Counted from the first letter of the stretch, positions 7,767 to 17,269 are shown. The stretch is DNA of 64,000 nt from Nonomuraea africana (GCF_014873535.1 NZ_JADBEF010000001.1:2356001-2420000), one strand, 5' to 3'. Notes: generated by a model from the sequence alone, not told the origin. A program made the numbers and translations.

Positions 7767-9287
7767 TCATGGGGCGCCGTCCGGGTCGGGATAGGCATCG
7801 GAATAGGCACGGTCGAGCAGGTACTTGCCGGGATTCATGATGTTGTGCGGGTCGATCGCCCGTTTGATCGCGAGCATCACGTCGAACCCGCCGCCCAGCT
7901 CCTCGGGCACCAGGTCCACCTCGCCCTCGCGGCACGAGCCGTGGCAGGCGCTGATCGAGCCGCCGTGGGCCAGCGCCACCGCTGCGAGGTCGCGCTTGGC
8001 CGCCACCCACGCCGCCCAGGCGGCGTCGTCGAGGCGCTGCTCCCAGATGCCGATGTCGATCTCGGTCAGGTAGTCGGCGCCCGTGGCGCCGTTGGTGTAG
8101 GCGAACATGCCCCAGTCGTCGAAGACGTCGGAGGCGCGCCGCAGCCGGTCGGCGATCTCGTGCCAGGCCAGCCGTACGGCCGGCAGGTTCGTGTAGTTGA
8201 TCGCGGCGTCCTCGCAGTGCCAGCTCATCGGCACCACCTGGCCCGAGCGGGTGCGCCCGTGCAGGGGAGTGGCGTAGCGGTCGTGGCGGGCGGCCCAGTC
8301 GCCCTGCGAGATCTCGTCGCCGAGGTAGCGCGCGCCCATCGAACGGGCGATGCGCATCAGCCGGCCGCCGCCCGCGCGCACCTCGTCCTCGTAGCCGTAG
8401 AGCGCCGCGCAGACCAGCGCCTTCACCGAGGCGGGCTGCGGGATGTAGGCCTCGTCGTCGCGCCGCAGGTAGGCGACCTTCCACTCGTCGAACAGCACCG
8501 CGCCCGCGAACGTCGCCACGCCCGCCCTGGCCAGCTGCCCGACGGTCCGGTAGGCGGTGTCGTAGTCGTCGAAGGCCCAGAACGGCGAGAACTCCGCCTC
8601 GGGCTTGGGGAACAGCTTCAGCGTGGCCTCGGTGGCGATGCCGAGCGTGCCCTGGTGGCCCATGAACAGGTGCTTCAGCTGGTAGCCGCTGGACGACTTG
8701 GTGATCTTCCGGCCGATGCCGTCGCCGACGTGGATGACCCGCCCGGTGGGCAGCACGTGGTCGAAGCTGAGCACGAGGTCGCGGGTGTGGCCGTAGCGCG
8801 AGCCGATGAGCGACCATCCGCTGGTGCCGATGCGGCCGCCGACGAGCGAGCAGGGATACGACGCGGGGTCGTCGGGGTAGAGGAGGCCGTGCCGTGAAAG
8901 GACCTCGTTGAGCTTCAGCGCGTTGATGCCGGTGCCAACCGTGCACGTCCTGTTCTCGAGGTCGATCTCCTTGATCTGGTTGATCCGCTTCACATCCACG
9001 ACGATGCCGCCGCGCAACGGCACCGCCCCGTCGGTCAGGCCGGTCCCCCCGTCGCGTGGCACGACCGGGATGCGATGCGCGTGGGCGAGCCTGAGCACCT
9101 CCGCCACCTCCTCGGTGGAGGAGGGCAGGACCACCAGGTCGGGCATCCGCTCGGCCCAGCGGTGCACGGGGAACGGCGCGGGCACCCGGGTCCTGTTGAG
9201 CCGGTCGGCCTTTCCCGTGAGGACGTGGTCGTGGCCGAGGATCCCCCGTAGCTCCTCCACCACGGGATCGCCGAGCGTGACGGTCAC
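7767..9287 (-). CDS. FAD-binding oxidoreductase (GlcD / lactate-dehydrogenase-like)
   Basis: A 506-residue FAD_binding_4 (VAO/PCMH) flavoprotein. The FAD fold is shown by LVVLPSSTEEVAEVL, IPVVPRDGGTGLTDGA (the family usually has R-G-G-G-T), DPASYPCSLVGGRIGTSGWS and HQGTLGIATEATLKLFP. The C-terminal linked-oxidase domain ends with GGSISACHGSCREGE and DPHNIMNPGKYL, where His residues and the MNPGK loop are typical. It should oxidise a 2-hydroxy acid or similar substrate and pass electrons to the Fe-S protein encoded just before it. GTG 9287 overlaps that gene's TGA in a GTGA junction, so the two are coupled. The real substrate is not known. Confidence 0.88.
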   Translation of the reverse strand: MTVTLGDPVVEELRGILGHDHVLTGKADRLNRTRVPAPFPVHRWAERMPDLVVLPSSTEEVAEVLRLAHAHRIPVVPRDGGTGLTDGAVPLRGGIVVDVKRINQIKEIDLENRTCTVGTGINALKLNEVLSRHGLLYPDDPASYPCSLVGGRIGTSGWSLIGSRYGHTRDLVLSFDHVLPTGRVIHVGDGIGRKITKSSSGYQLKHLFMGHQGTLGIATEATLKLFPKPEAEFSPFWAFDDYDTAYRTVGQLARAGVATFAGAVLFDEWKVAYLRRDDEAYIPQPASVKALVCAALYGYEDEVRAGGGRLMRIARSMGARYLGDEISQGDWAARHDRYATPLHGRTRSGQVVPMSWHCEDAAINYTNLPAVRLAWHEIADRLRRASDVFDDWGMFAYTNGATGADYLTEIDIGIWEQRLDDAAWAAWVAAKRDLAAVALAHGGSISACHGSCREGEVDLVPEELGGGFDVMLAIKRAIDPHNIMNPGKYLLDRAYSDAYPDPDGAP

Positions 9288-10468
9288 GGCGCCACCCCCA
9301 GCGACTCGGCGAGCAGCTCGTGCAGGTCCACGACGCCGATCGAGCGCGCCTCGCCGGCCGCCGTCAGCGGGCGCTCGGCCCAGGGGCAGGCGGTGACCAG
9401 GGTGTCCACACCCAGCTCGGCGGCCTTGCCCATGCGCATCTCGCTGATCTTCGCGGTGAGCTCGGGCTTCTCCACCGCGAGCCCGCCGCCCGCGCCCGAG
9501 CAGTACGACCACTGGCTGACCCGGTCCACGTCGTGGAAGGTCAGCCCGGGGATCGCCCGCAGGACCTCGCGCGGCTCCTGCCAGATCCCCTTGCGCTTGT
9601 TGAGCCTGCAGGGGTCGTGGTAGGTGACGGTCCGCTCGACGGGCAGGTGCGGGACCAGCCGTCCCTCCCTGATCAGCGCCGCCAGCAGCTCCACCACGAG
9701 CACCACCTCGATGTCGAAGGACTCGCCGAAGTACTTCGGGTAGTCCTCGGTGAAGGTGATGTAGTCGTGCGGGTCGAGCACCAGCACCCGCCGCACCCCG
9801 GCGGCCCGCCAGTCGGCCAGGTTGTGCTCGGCGAAACGCCGCGCCTGGTCCTCGTAGCCCATCTCGGCGGCGGGCCCTCCGCAGCACCACTGCTCGTTCA
9901 TCAACCCGAACTTGTATCCGGCCAGCTCCAGCACGCGCGCCACCGACCTGGGCACCGACGGGCGGTAGAAGGCGGCCTCGCAGTCGACGAACAGGATCGT
10001 CTCGCCGCCCACCGTCAGGTCGAGGCCCTGGGCCCAGTCGCGCACCCGCTCCTGCGAGACCCCGTCGGCCACGGGCTCGTGGGTCCGCTCCGCCGTCAGT
10101 TCGTTCCAGCGCTGCCAGCCCGGCTGGTGCACGCCCTGACGTACGGCCAGCGAGCGCACGCCCTTGACCAGGTCGACGGTTCTGGTGCGGAACCGGTAGA
10201 AGTCACCGGTGAACAGCGAGTTCGGGCAGCGCAGTTCGCAGGCCCCGCAGCCGGTGCAATTGACGTAGTCGGCCGCGACGTCCGACACCTCAAGCGAGCC
10301 CTGCTCCATCGCCACCACGTTGGCGTGGAAGGCGGTGGGGCTCCACGACTCATTCCGCGTGACCTGCATGACGGGGCAGACCTCGCGGCAGAACTTGTGT
10401 CCTGAGGAGAAACAGTTGTAGGCGGCGTCGCGCCACTCCTCGGCGAACCTCTTCTCGGGATCAGGCAA
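9284..10468 (-). CDS. (Fe-S)-binding electron-transfer protein (GlcF / HdrD-like)
   Basis: A 394-residue cytoplasmic Fe-S protein. It has one ferredoxin-type set, CTGCGACELRCP near residue 71, and an N-terminal CREVCP. Two CCG-domain units follow: one with NEQWCCGGPAAEMG, the second with YHDPCRLNKR and SYCSGAGGG. Such proteins pair with FAD oxidases (GlcDF, LldEFG type) and carry electrons towards quinone. It is the first gene of the operon, starts 71 bp from the divergent GntR gene and overlaps the FAD subunit by 4 nt. Confidence 0.88.
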   Translation of the reverse strand: MPDPEKRFAEEWRDAAYNCFSSGHKFCREVCPVMQVTRNESWSPTAFHANVVAMEQGSLEVSDVAADYVNCTGCGACELRCPNSLFTGDFYRFRTRTVDLVKGVRSLAVRQGVHQPGWQRWNELTAERTHEPVADGVSQERVRDWAQGLDLTVGGETILFVDCEAAFYRPSVPRSVARVLELAGYKFGLMNEQWCCGGPAAEMGYEDQARRFAEHNLADWRAAGVRRVLVLDPHDYITFTEDYPKYFGESFDIEVVLVVELLAALIREGRLVPHLPVERTVTYHDPCRLNKRKGIWQEPREVLRAIPGLTFHDVDRVSQWSYCSGAGGGLAVEKPELTAKISEMRMGKAAELGVDTLVTACPWAERPLTAAGEARSIGVVDLHELLAESLGVAP

Positions 10469-10502
10469 GGCGGCCTCCCTCAGATCGGGTTGCGCTTAAA
10501 AC

Positions 10503-10514
10503 TATGAGTTCATA
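10503..10514. promoter_or_regulatory. Candidate GntR operator
   Basis: TATGAGTTCATA is a dyad with arms TATGA/TCATA in the only AT-rich patch between the oxidase operon and gntR, and it is followed by the AT-rich run up to the gntR start. FadR-subfamily regulators bind short dyads of this kind in the shared promoter. Confidence 0.5.
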
Positions 10515-10539
10515 TTTCAAAAGGCAATAAGCTGTCCTG

Positions 10540-11295
10540 GTGAACCGGCTCCCCGACGCGGCGGTCTTCGCCCCTGTCGACGACGGCTCCGGCAGGGTGG
10601 AGGTCGTGGTCCGGCGCCTGGCCGAGGCCATCGCGCTCGGCCTGATCGCCGACGGCGACCAGCTCCCCGCCGAGCTGGAACTGGCCGCCTCGCTCAACGT
10701 CTCCACCGTCACCCTGCGCGCCGCCCTCGCCGCCCTGCGCGAACGCGGTCTGGTCGAGACCAGACGCGGCAGGGGCGGCGGCACGTTCGTGCGCGGCCCG
10801 GCCGATCCCTCGATGACCAGGCTGCGCACCAGGCTGCGCGAGCTGAGCACCTCCGAGCTGCGTGAGATCGGCGACTACCGCGCCGCCATCGCTGGCACCG
10901 CGGCCCGCCTGGCCGCGCAGCGCGCCTCCGCCGACAACGTCACCCGCCTCCACCAGCTCGTCGACCGCCTCGCCGCCGCCACCTCGGTCGGCGAACGCCG
11001 CCGCGCCGACGGCCGCTTCCACATCGAGGTCGCCGCCGCCGCCCAGTCCGTCAGGCTGACCCGCGCCGAGATCGACATCCAGTCCGAGGTCGGCGAACTG
11101 CTCTGGCTCCCGTACGGCGAGGCCGTCGACCCCGACGAGGTCGTGCGCAGCCATCGCCAGGTCATCGACGCCATCGCGGCGAGGGAGGCCGACCGGGCGC
11201 GAACGCTGACGGAGGAGCACCTCGACAGGGGCACGGAGCGTCTGATGGAGTTCCATTGGCGACTTGTCACCCAGGACGCACGGGAGTGGCGATGA
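10540..11295 (+). CDS. GntR-family regulator, FadR subgroup (FCD domain)
   Basis: A 251-residue DNA-binding regulator. The winged helix at residues 20-85 shows LAEAIALGLIADGDQLPAELELAASL, then STVTLRAALAALRERGLVETRRGRGGGTFV, the classic GntR pattern. The C-terminal half is an all-helical FCD ligand domain with Asp/His positions such as GRFHIEVAAAA and EVVRSHRQVIDAIAA, which usually bind a metal and a carboxylate ligand. It is divergent from the Fe-S/FAD oxidase operon and probably represses it until a carboxylate or amino-acid-derived ligand is present. Its stop overlaps the next gene's start (ATGA). Confidence 0.88.
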   Translation: MNRLPDAAVFAPVDDGSGRVEVVVRRLAEAIALGLIADGDQLPAELELAASLNVSTVTLRAALAALRERGLVETRRGRGGGTFVRGPADPSMTRLRTRLRELSTSELREIGDYRAAIAGTAARLAAQRASADNVTRLHQLVDRLAAATSVGERRRADGRFHIEVAAAAQSVRLTRAEIDIQSEVGELLWLPYGEAVDPDEVVRSHRQVIDAIAAREADRARTLTEEHLDRGTERLMEFHWRLVTQDAREWR

Positions 11296-11999
11296 GCGAT
11301 CCACATGTTGCCCAGGTGGCCGAGCGGGTCCAGGCGATCGTCGAGGACGTCTTCCGCGCGCTGGAGGAGATCAGGTCGGGCATGGAGGCCTGCTACCGCT
11401 CCTGCCCGTCCTTGACCTCGGCGGACCTGGCGCGGGTCCGCCCCCAGATCTTCGACTGCCTGCGCCGCCTGCGCGGAGTGGCGGCGGGCACCGGCATGAT
11501 CGTGGCCCCGGGGGTGCTGGCCGACCGGCCGCGCTGGCTCGACTGGTGGCAGGCCCCGCCCGAGGACGACCCGATCTTCCTCGACGTCGACCTCGACCCC
11601 GACAGCCTCGACTTCTACGACTACACCGCCGCCGAGTGGTTCTCGGTGCCGCAGCGCACCCGCTGCCGCCACGTGGTCGGGCCGTACGTCGACTACGGCG
11701 GCACCGACACCTACGTGCTCACCTTCACCACGCCCGCGCAGGTGGACGGGCGCTTCCTCGGCGTGGTCGGGGCCGACGTGCGGGCGGCCAGGTTCGAGGC
11801 GCTGCTGCTCGGCGTGCTGGCCGCGTGCCCGACGCAGGTGACGCTGGTCAACGCCGAGGGCAGGGTGGTGGCGGCCAACACGCCGCGGCTGCCCGCGGGC
11901 GCGCTGCTGCCGGAGGCGGGAGCGGCGGCCGAGCGGCTGCCTGACCCGCCGTGGCGCATCGTTTCCACCGCGCGGGAAAGGGCAGTTAAGCTGGCCTGA
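11292..11999 (+). CDS. Stand-alone Cache-domain sensor protein
   Basis: A 235-residue protein with no signal peptide and no membrane segment. The central part has the extracellular-sensor (Cache/PDC) look: RWLDWWQ, YDYTAAEWFSVPQRT, VVGPYVDYGGTDTYVLTFTTP and GRFLGVVGADV. In most bacteria Cache domains sit outside the membrane in receptors; here it is alone and apparently cytoplasmic. The ATG overlaps the GntR stop by 4 nt, so both should be made together. I infer that it binds the same small ligand as the oxidase/permease module, or modulates GntR. The ligand is unknown. Confidence 0.7.
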   Translation: MSDPHVAQVAERVQAIVEDVFRALEEIRSGMEACYRSCPSLTSADLARVRPQIFDCLRRLRGVAAGTGMIVAPGVLADRPRWLDWWQAPPEDDPIFLDVDLDPDSLDFYDYTAAEWFSVPQRTRCRHVVGPYVDYGGTDTYVLTFTTPAQVDGRFLGVVGADVRAARFEALLLGVLAACPTQVTLVNAEGRVVAANTPRLPAGALLPEAGAAAERLPDPPWRIVSTARERAVKLA

Positions 12000-12008
12000 C
12001 GATCTTGC

Positions 12009-12980
12009 ATGAAGGGGCTGGCCTTGATACCGCGGCACGACTTCGCCTTCGACCCGACCTACGGTTACGACCTCGAGGGGCTGCTGGCCGTACCGGCGCC
12101 CGAAGCACCGGCGGACTTCGAGGAGTTCTGGAGGGAGGCGCACGCGCGGGCGACGGCGGTCAGCGTCGCGCCCAAGCTCGGCCCCGTGGAGTGGGAGGCC
12201 GACGGCCTGCGCTTCCATGGCGTGAGCTACACCTCCGTCGAGGGGTTCAGGGTCGGCGGCTGGCTGAGCGTGCCGATCGACGGCGAGATCACCAGGGCCC
12301 GCGTGGTCGCCCACGGCTACGGCGGCAGGGACCGCCCCGAGGTGCGGGTGGACATCCCCGGCACGGCGACCATCTGGCCGTGCGCGCGCGGCCTGCCCGC
12401 CCGCAGCCTCCACCCCGACCTGCCCTCCGACGCGCAGAAGCACGTCCTGCACGGCATCGGCGCGCGCGAGAGCTACATCCATGGCGGCTGCGTCGCCGAC
12501 ATGTGGTGCGCGGCGACCGCGCTGACCGAGCTCGTGCCCGAGACCCGCGACGTCAGGCTCGACTACATCGGCACCAGCTTCGGCGGCGGCATCGGCCCGT
12601 TCGTGCTCGCCTTCGACGACAGGTTCGCCAGCGGCGCGCTGGTCGTGCCCAGCTTCGGCAACCACCCGCTGCGGGTGACGCTGCCGTGCACGGGCAGTGG
12701 CGCGGCGGTCCGCGACCACTACGCCAGGCATCCCGAGGTGCTCGACGTGCTGGCCTACTTCGACTCGGCCACCGCCGCCACGTTCGTGCGCAGGCCGGTG
12801 CACGTCGGCGCCGCGCTGTTCGACCCCGCCGTGCCGCCGCCCGGTCAGTTCGCCGTATACAACGCCCTCGGCGGGCCGAAGGAGCTCTTCGTCCTGGAAA
12901 CCGGACACTTCGCCCACCCGGAAGAAGCCGCGCAGGAAGCGGCGTTGACCCAGGCGCAATACGGGTTCATGACCGCTTGA
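12009..12980 (+). CDS. Acetylxylan esterase / cephalosporin-C deacetylase (AXE1 family)
   Basis: A 323-residue alpha/beta hydrolase. The order fits AXE1: N-terminal DLEGLLAVPAPEAPADFEEFW, the VGGWLSVP strand, VAHGYGGR (oxyanion region), ESYIHGGCVADMW, nucleophile Ser190 in GTSFGGG, a catalytic Asp near HVGAALFDPAVPPPGQFAVYN, and the His in ETGHF. It lacks a signal peptide, so it should act on imported acetylated sugars or oligosaccharides. The start ATG 12009 has no strong ribosome site; TTG 12024, after GAAGGGG, is an alternative. It is the second AXE1 gene in the window. Confidence 0.85.
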   Translation: MKGLALIPRHDFAFDPTYGYDLEGLLAVPAPEAPADFEEFWREAHARATAVSVAPKLGPVEWEADGLRFHGVSYTSVEGFRVGGWLSVPIDGEITRARVVAHGYGGRDRPEVRVDIPGTATIWPCARGLPARSLHPDLPSDAQKHVLHGIGARESYIHGGCVADMWCAATALTELVPETRDVRLDYIGTSFGGGIGPFVLAFDDRFASGALVVPSFGNHPLRVTLPCTGSGAAVRDHYARHPEVLDVLAYFDSATAATFVRRPVHVGAALFDPAVPPPGQFAVYNALGGPKELFVLETGHFAHPEEAAQEAALTQAQYGFMTA

Positions 12981-13049
12981 TAACCTCCCGCGGTGCGGTG
13001 GATCTCTCATCGCGGGTAGGTCGTCGGGTTGAGAGTGCGAGGAGGAGAC

Positions 13050-14675
13050 GTGGACATCAGTCGGAGCGGCGAGTGGGCGGCACTGGAGGCCAACCACGAG
13101 GCGGTGGCCGGAAAGCACCTGCGCGAGCTGTTCGCCGAGGACCCCGGCAGGGCGGAGCGGATGAGCCTCACCGCCGGCGACCTCTACCTCGACTACTCCA
13201 AGCACCGTGCCACGGCCGAGACCATGGAGCTGCTGCTGGCGCTGGCCGACAAGGCCGGCCTGCGCGAGCGGATCGACGCCATGTTCTCCGGCGAGCACAT
13301 CAACGTGAGCGAGGACCGCGCCGTCCTGCACGTGGCGCTGCGCATGCCGGCCGACGCCAAGCTCGTGGTGGACGGCCAGGACGTGGCCGGCGACGTGCAC
13401 GCCGTGCTGGACAAGATGAGCGACTTCAGCGCCAGGGTCCGCTCGGGCGAGTGGAAGGGCCAGACCGGCCAGGCCATCAAGACCGTGGTGAACATCGGCA
13501 TCGGCGGCTCCGACCTCGGGCCCGCCATGGCCTACGAGGCGCTGCGCGACTACGCCGACGCGGGCATCACCGCCAGGTTCGTCTCCAACATCGACCCCGC
13601 CGACATCCACGGCGCGCTCAAGGACCTCGACCCCGCGACCACGCTGGTCATCGTCAGCTCCAAGACCTTCACCACGCTCGAGACGCTCACCAACGCCAAG
13701 GTCGCCCGCGCCTGGCTGGTCGGCGCGCTCGGCGAGAAGGCCGTGGCCAAGCACTTCGTCGCCGTCTCCACCAACGCCGAGAAGGTCGCCGCGTTCGGCA
13801 TCGACACGGCCAACATGTTCGGCTTCTGGGACTGGGTCGGCGGCCGCTACTCCTACGACGGCGCCATCGGCCTCTCGCTGATGATCGCCATCGGGCCCGA
13901 GCGCTTCCGTGAGATGCTCGACGGCTTCCACACCATCGACGAGCACTTCCGCACCGCGCCCTTCGAGGCCAACATGCCGGTGCTGATGGGGCTGCTCGGC
14001 ATCTGGTACGCCGACTTCTTCGGCGCCCAGACCCGCGCGGTCCTGCCCTACAGCCAGCGGCTGCACCGCTTCCCCGCCTACCTGCAGCAGCTGACCATGG
14101 AGTCGAACGGCAAGTCGGTCCAGGCGGACGGCACGCCGGTGACCGTACCGACCGGGGAGATCTTCTGGGGCGAGCCTGGCACGAACGGTCAGCACGCCTT
14201 CTACCAGCTGCTGCACCAGGGCACCAGGCTGGTGCCCGCTGACTTCCTGGGCTTCGGCGAGCCTCACGAGGACGCCGAGGGCATGCACGACCTGCTCACC
14301 GCCAACCTGCTGGCGCAGACCTCGGCGCTGGCGTTCGGCAAGACCGCCGAGGAGATCGCCGCCGAGGGCACGCCCGCCGCCGTCGTGCCGCACAAGGTGA
14401 TGCCGGGCAACAGGCCCACCTCGACCATCCTGGCCCCCAGGCTGACCCCCTCCACGCTCGGCCAGCTCGTCGCCCTCTACGAGCACATCGTCTTCGTCGA
14501 GGGCACGATCTGGGGCGTCGACTCCTTCGACCAGTGGGGTGTCGAGCTCGGCAAGAAGATGGCGATGGACCTGGCGCCCGCGCTCACCTCCGAGGAGCCC
14601 CCCGCGCAGGTGCCCGACGCCTCCACCGCCGCGCTGGTGCGGAAGTACAGGGAGATGCGCGGACGAAAGGTCTGA
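13050..14675 (+). CDS. pgi: Glucose-6-phosphate isomerase
   Basis: A 541-residue cytoplasmic enzyme that interconverts glucose-6-phosphate and fructose-6-phosphate. Full-length PGI marks are [40 protein letters not shown] (signature 1), the catalytic Glu in MESNGKSV, His in [14 protein letters not shown] and Lys in GVELGKKMA near the C-terminus. GTG 13050 has GGAGG 4 nt upstream and is preferred over the in-frame codon at 13029. zwf starts 3 nt after its stop, so the two form an operon that sets the split between glycolysis and the oxidative pentose/Entner-Doudoroff routes. Confidence 0.96.
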   Translation: MDISRSGEWAALEANHEAVAGKHLRELFAEDPGRAERMSLTAGDLYLDYSKHRATAETMELLLALADKAGLRERIDAMFSGEHINVSEDRAVLHVALRMPADAKLVVDGQDVAGDVHAVLDKMSDFSARVRSGEWKGQTGQAIKTVVNIGIGGSDLGPAMAYEALRDYADAGITARFVSNIDPADIHGALKDLDPATTLVIVSSKTFTTLETLTNAKVARAWLVGALGEKAVAKHFVAVSTNAEKVAAFGIDTANMFGFWDWVGGRYSYDGAIGLSLMIAIGPERFREMLDGFHTIDEHFRTAPFEANMPVLMGLLGIWYADFFGAQTRAVLPYSQRLHRFPAYLQQLTMESNGKSVQADGTPVTVPTGEIFWGEPGTNGQHAFYQLLHQGTRLVPADFLGFGEPHEDAEGMHDLLTANLLAQTSALAFGKTAEEIAAEGTPAAVVPHKVMPGNRPTSTILAPRLTPSTLGQLVALYEHIVFVEGTIWGVDSFDQWGVELGKKMAMDLAPALTSEEPPAQVPDASTAALVRKYREMRGRKV

Positions 14676-14678
14676 TCG

Positions 14679-16013
14679 ATGGCTCTGGTCCTGTTCGGCG
14701 TCACGGGCGACCTGGCGAAGAAGATGCTGCTGCCCGCGTTGAACACGCTCGCGGGAAGCGGCAGGCTCGGCGTGCCGGTCGTCGGCGTGGCCAGGACCGA
14801 TCTCGACCTCGACGGCCTGCGGGCGATGGCCCGCGAGGCCGTCGGCGGTGAGCTGTCCGACCGCCTCGACCTGCGGCTGGTCGCCGGCGACCTGGCCGGC
14901 CAGGACACCTTCGCCCGGCTGCGCGAAGCGGTGAAGGACCTCGGCGACCTCACTCACTACCTCGCCGTGCCGCCCGGCCTGTTCGCCACGGTCGCCAAGG
15001 GCGTGGCCCAGGTGGGGCTCAACACCGGCGCGCGGCTGGTGGTGGAGAAGCCGTTCGGGCACGACCTCGAATCGGCCAGGCGGCTCAACGCCGAGCTGCT
15101 CGGCTACTTCGACGAGGACCACCTGTTCCGCGTCGACCACTTCCTCGGCCTCGAGCCGGTCGAGGACCTGATGGTCTTCCGCTTCGCCAACACGCTGCTG
15201 GAGCCGATCTGGAACCGCACGTACGTGCGGAGCGTGCAGATCACCCTGGCCGAGGACTTCGACGTCGCCGACAGGGGCGCCTTCTACGACGCGGTCGGCG
15301 CGCTGCGTGACGTGGTGCAGAACCACCTGCTGCAGGTGCTGGCGCACGTCGCCATGGACGCGCCGCCCTCGGGCGACGCCCGTGCCGTGCTCGACGAGAA
15401 GTGGCGGGCGCTGCGCTCGGTCCGCACGATCGACCCCGCCGACGTGGTGCGCGGTCAGTACGAGGGCTACCTCGCCACCGAGGGCGTGGCTCCGGGCTCG
15501 CGCACGGAGACGTTCGTGGCGCTGCGCGCGTTCATCGACAACTGGCGGTGGGCGGGCGTGTCGTTCTGCGTCCGCACCGGCAAGAATCTGCCGCTGAACG
15601 CTCTGGAGATCGTCGCGGAGCTGCGCAGGCCGCCGGTCGCCTACTTCCGCCCGGCCGGGGGCGGGCAGACGGCGCCGAACCTGGTCAGGTTCCGGCTCGA
15701 ACCCGACGCGGGCGTGACGTTCGACCTGCTGGCCAAGGAGCCGGACGTTCTCGACAGGACCAGGCAGGTGCCGGTGTCGGTCGACTTCTCCAAGGCCCTC
15801 GGGCCGATGGAAGCGGCCTACGAGCAGGTGCTGCGGGACGCGCTGGCGGGCGATCCCCGGCACTTCGTCCGGTTCGACCTGGTCGAGGAGTCGTGGCGGA
15901 TCGTCCATGACATCCTGGAGTACGACGAGCGGCCGGAGCCGTACCGGAAGGGGGAGTTCGGCCCGGAGAGCGCGGCCCGCATCGCCCCCGGCGGCTGGCA
16001 CCCGGTCGGCTGA
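14679..16013 (+). CDS. zwf: Glucose-6-phosphate 1-dehydrogenase, short form
   Basis: A 444-residue dehydrogenase, shorter than the usual about 490-515, that makes 6-phosphogluconolactone and NADPH. The N-terminal Rossmann motif [15 protein letters not shown] is intact, as are EKPFG and the catalytic base His216 in VVQNHLLQ. The substrate-site motif, normally RIDHYLGKE, reads RVDHFLGLE here, so the conserved Lys is Leu158. In human G6PD the matching Lys205 is important for activity. The gene may be a weaker or differently tuned paralogue. It is the second gene after pgi. Confidence 0.9.
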   Translation: MALVLFGVTGDLAKKMLLPALNTLAGSGRLGVPVVGVARTDLDLDGLRAMAREAVGGELSDRLDLRLVAGDLAGQDTFARLREAVKDLGDLTHYLAVPPGLFATVAKGVAQVGLNTGARLVVEKPFGHDLESARRLNAELLGYFDEDHLFRVDHFLGLEPVEDLMVFRFANTLLEPIWNRTYVRSVQITLAEDFDVADRGAFYDAVGALRDVVQNHLLQVLAHVAMDAPPSGDARAVLDEKWRALRSVRTIDPADVVRGQYEGYLATEGVAPGSRTETFVALRAFIDNWRWAGVSFCVRTGKNLPLNALEIVAELRRPPVAYFRPAGGGQTAPNLVRFRLEPDAGVTFDLLAKEPDVLDRTRQVPVSVDFSKALGPMEAAYEQVLRDALAGDPRHFVRFDLVEESWRIVHDILEYDERPEPYRKGEFGPESAARIAPGGWHPVG

Positions 16014-16018
16014 CCTCG

Positions 16019-16237
16019 CTAACGCGGCGACCGTGCGTATCCGTGACCAGGGCCGCCGCCGCCCTGCGCCAGGATCAGGGCCGACATCGCCCAGTCGATC
16101 ACCATCGGGCCTCGTGGCGTCATCGCCGCGTCGGCCAGGGCCCGCAGCATCGTGGGCCCCGGCAACCGCTGCATCACCAGATCGGCCCGCGTGCGGCCCC
16201 GACCCACCAACTCGCCGATCCGTATCGGTCGCACCAC
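16019..16237 (-). pseudogene. Remnant of an aminoglycoside-phosphotransferase (APH) family gene
   Basis: The 72-codon frame carries, in the right order, three separate pieces of a typical actinobacterial APH-family kinase. These are the N-terminal IGELVGRGRT loop, the middle ADLVMQRLPGPTMLRALAD piece, and the C-terminal TPRGPMVIDW (DxD-type catalytic end) joined to MSALILAQ. Normal members have about 60-120 residues between these pieces, so at least three internal stretches are missing while the frame stayed open. The ATP-loop and catalytic HGD are gone; it cannot be an active kinase. It lies between zwf and a ROK regulator. Recognition rests on memory of the family, not a search. Confidence 0.6.
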
Positions 16238-16243
16238 TCCCGC

Positions 16244-17269
16244 TCAGCCGAACACCGTGTCGCGGGCCAGGTCGAGGGCGGTCAGGACGGCGCCCTGGAG
16301 GATGGCGTTGCCCTCCACCGTGCTCGCCCTGACCTCCGTGGGCGCCGGTGACCTGGCGGCCACCCGTTCCTCGACCTGGGCCGCCAGTTCCACGCCGCCC
16401 TCCCTCCCCATCGTGCCGCCCAGCACGATCAGCCCGGGGTCGAGCACGGCGGCGACCGTGAAGGCGCCCTGGGCGATGCGCTCCACCAGCTCGGCCCGCG
16501 GCAGCTCGCGCGCCACGCCTGGTTCGATCGCGCAGCAGAACGTCGTGCCCGCCATGTCCAGCAGGCCCACCTCGCCCGCGCCGCCCGACCTCCCGCGGCG
16601 CAGCTGCCCGCCCAGCACGACCGCGCCGCCGACGCCGTCGTCGAGCCACAGCAGCGCGAAGTCCGCGTGACCCACGGCCGCGCCGAGCCGGTGTTCGGCG
16701 ATCGCGGCGAGGTTGACCTCGTTCTCCAGGACGACCTGGGCGCCGAGGCCGCGCCGTACCTCGTCGAGGAGGTCGGGCCGCCAGCCGGGCACGCCGTTGT
16801 CGCCGGTCAGGCCGCTGGTGTGCGGGTGCACCAGTCCCGGCGCGCCCAGGGCGGCGGCCTCGATGGGACGGCCGCCCGCCGCCTCGGTCACGGCCGCGAC
16901 GATGAGTGAAGGCAGCGGCCCCGGGAGAGAACGCGCGGCCGTGCCGACCGTGCGCCCGGCGAGGTCGGCGACCGTGACGGCGATCCCGGTGCGCCTGATG
17001 TCCACGCCCGCGACGTGGGCGCGGTCGGTGACCACCCCGTACAGCCTCGCGTTCGGGCCCCTGCGGTCCTCGCCGTACTCGCCGGCCACCTCGACCAGCC
17101 CGGCGGCGCGCAGCCGCTCGATCAGGTCGGCGACCGTCGGACGGGAGAGACCGGTGAGTTCGCGCAGCTGGGGGGCGGTGAGCGGGCCCTGTTCGAGCAG
17201 CAGGTCGAGAGCGAGCCGATCGTTGATCGCACGGGCCATGGCCGGGGTCGCGGTCTTCACGCCTCCCAT
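16244..17269 (-). CDS. ROK-family transcriptional regulator
   Basis: A 341-residue repressor with an N-terminal winged helix (ALDLLLEQGPLTAPQLRELTGL, then SRPTVADLIERLRAAGLVEV) and a ROK sugar-kinase-like domain (GVDIRRTGIAVTVADL; LGAPGLV; VVLENEVNLAAIAEHR; GEVGLLDM). The ATP-site and the Zn motif are degenerate, as in regulators rather than kinases. The start is uncertain: ATG 17269 has no ribosome site, and GTG 17260 has GGGAGG too close. It is divergent from an MFS transporter; two repeat operators lie between them, so it probably controls both. Confidence 0.85.
   Translation of the reverse strand: MGGVKTATPAMARAINDRLALDLLLEQGPLTAPQLRELTGLSRPTVADLIERLRAAGLVEVAGEYGEDRRGPNARLYGVVTDRAHVAGVDIRRTGIAVTVADLAGRTVGTAARSLPGPLPSLIVAAVTEAAGGRPIEAAALGAPGLVHPHTSGLTGDNGVPGWRPDLLDEVRRGLGAQVVLENEVNLAAIAEHRLGAAVGHADFALLWLDDGVGGAVVLGGQLRRGRSGGAGEVGLLDMAGTTFCCAIEPGVARELPRAELVERIAQGAFTVAAVLDPGLIVLGGTMGREGGVELAAQVEERVAARSPAPTEVRASTVEGNAILQGAVLTALDLARDTVFG

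Noticed and set aside
10875-16649. Very long minus-strand open frame (1924 codons) across gntR, cache, esterase, pgi and zwf
   Set aside because: It is the antisense of well-recognised genes; very high GC leaves few stop codons in that frame. Its product is Arg/Gly/His-rich without domains.
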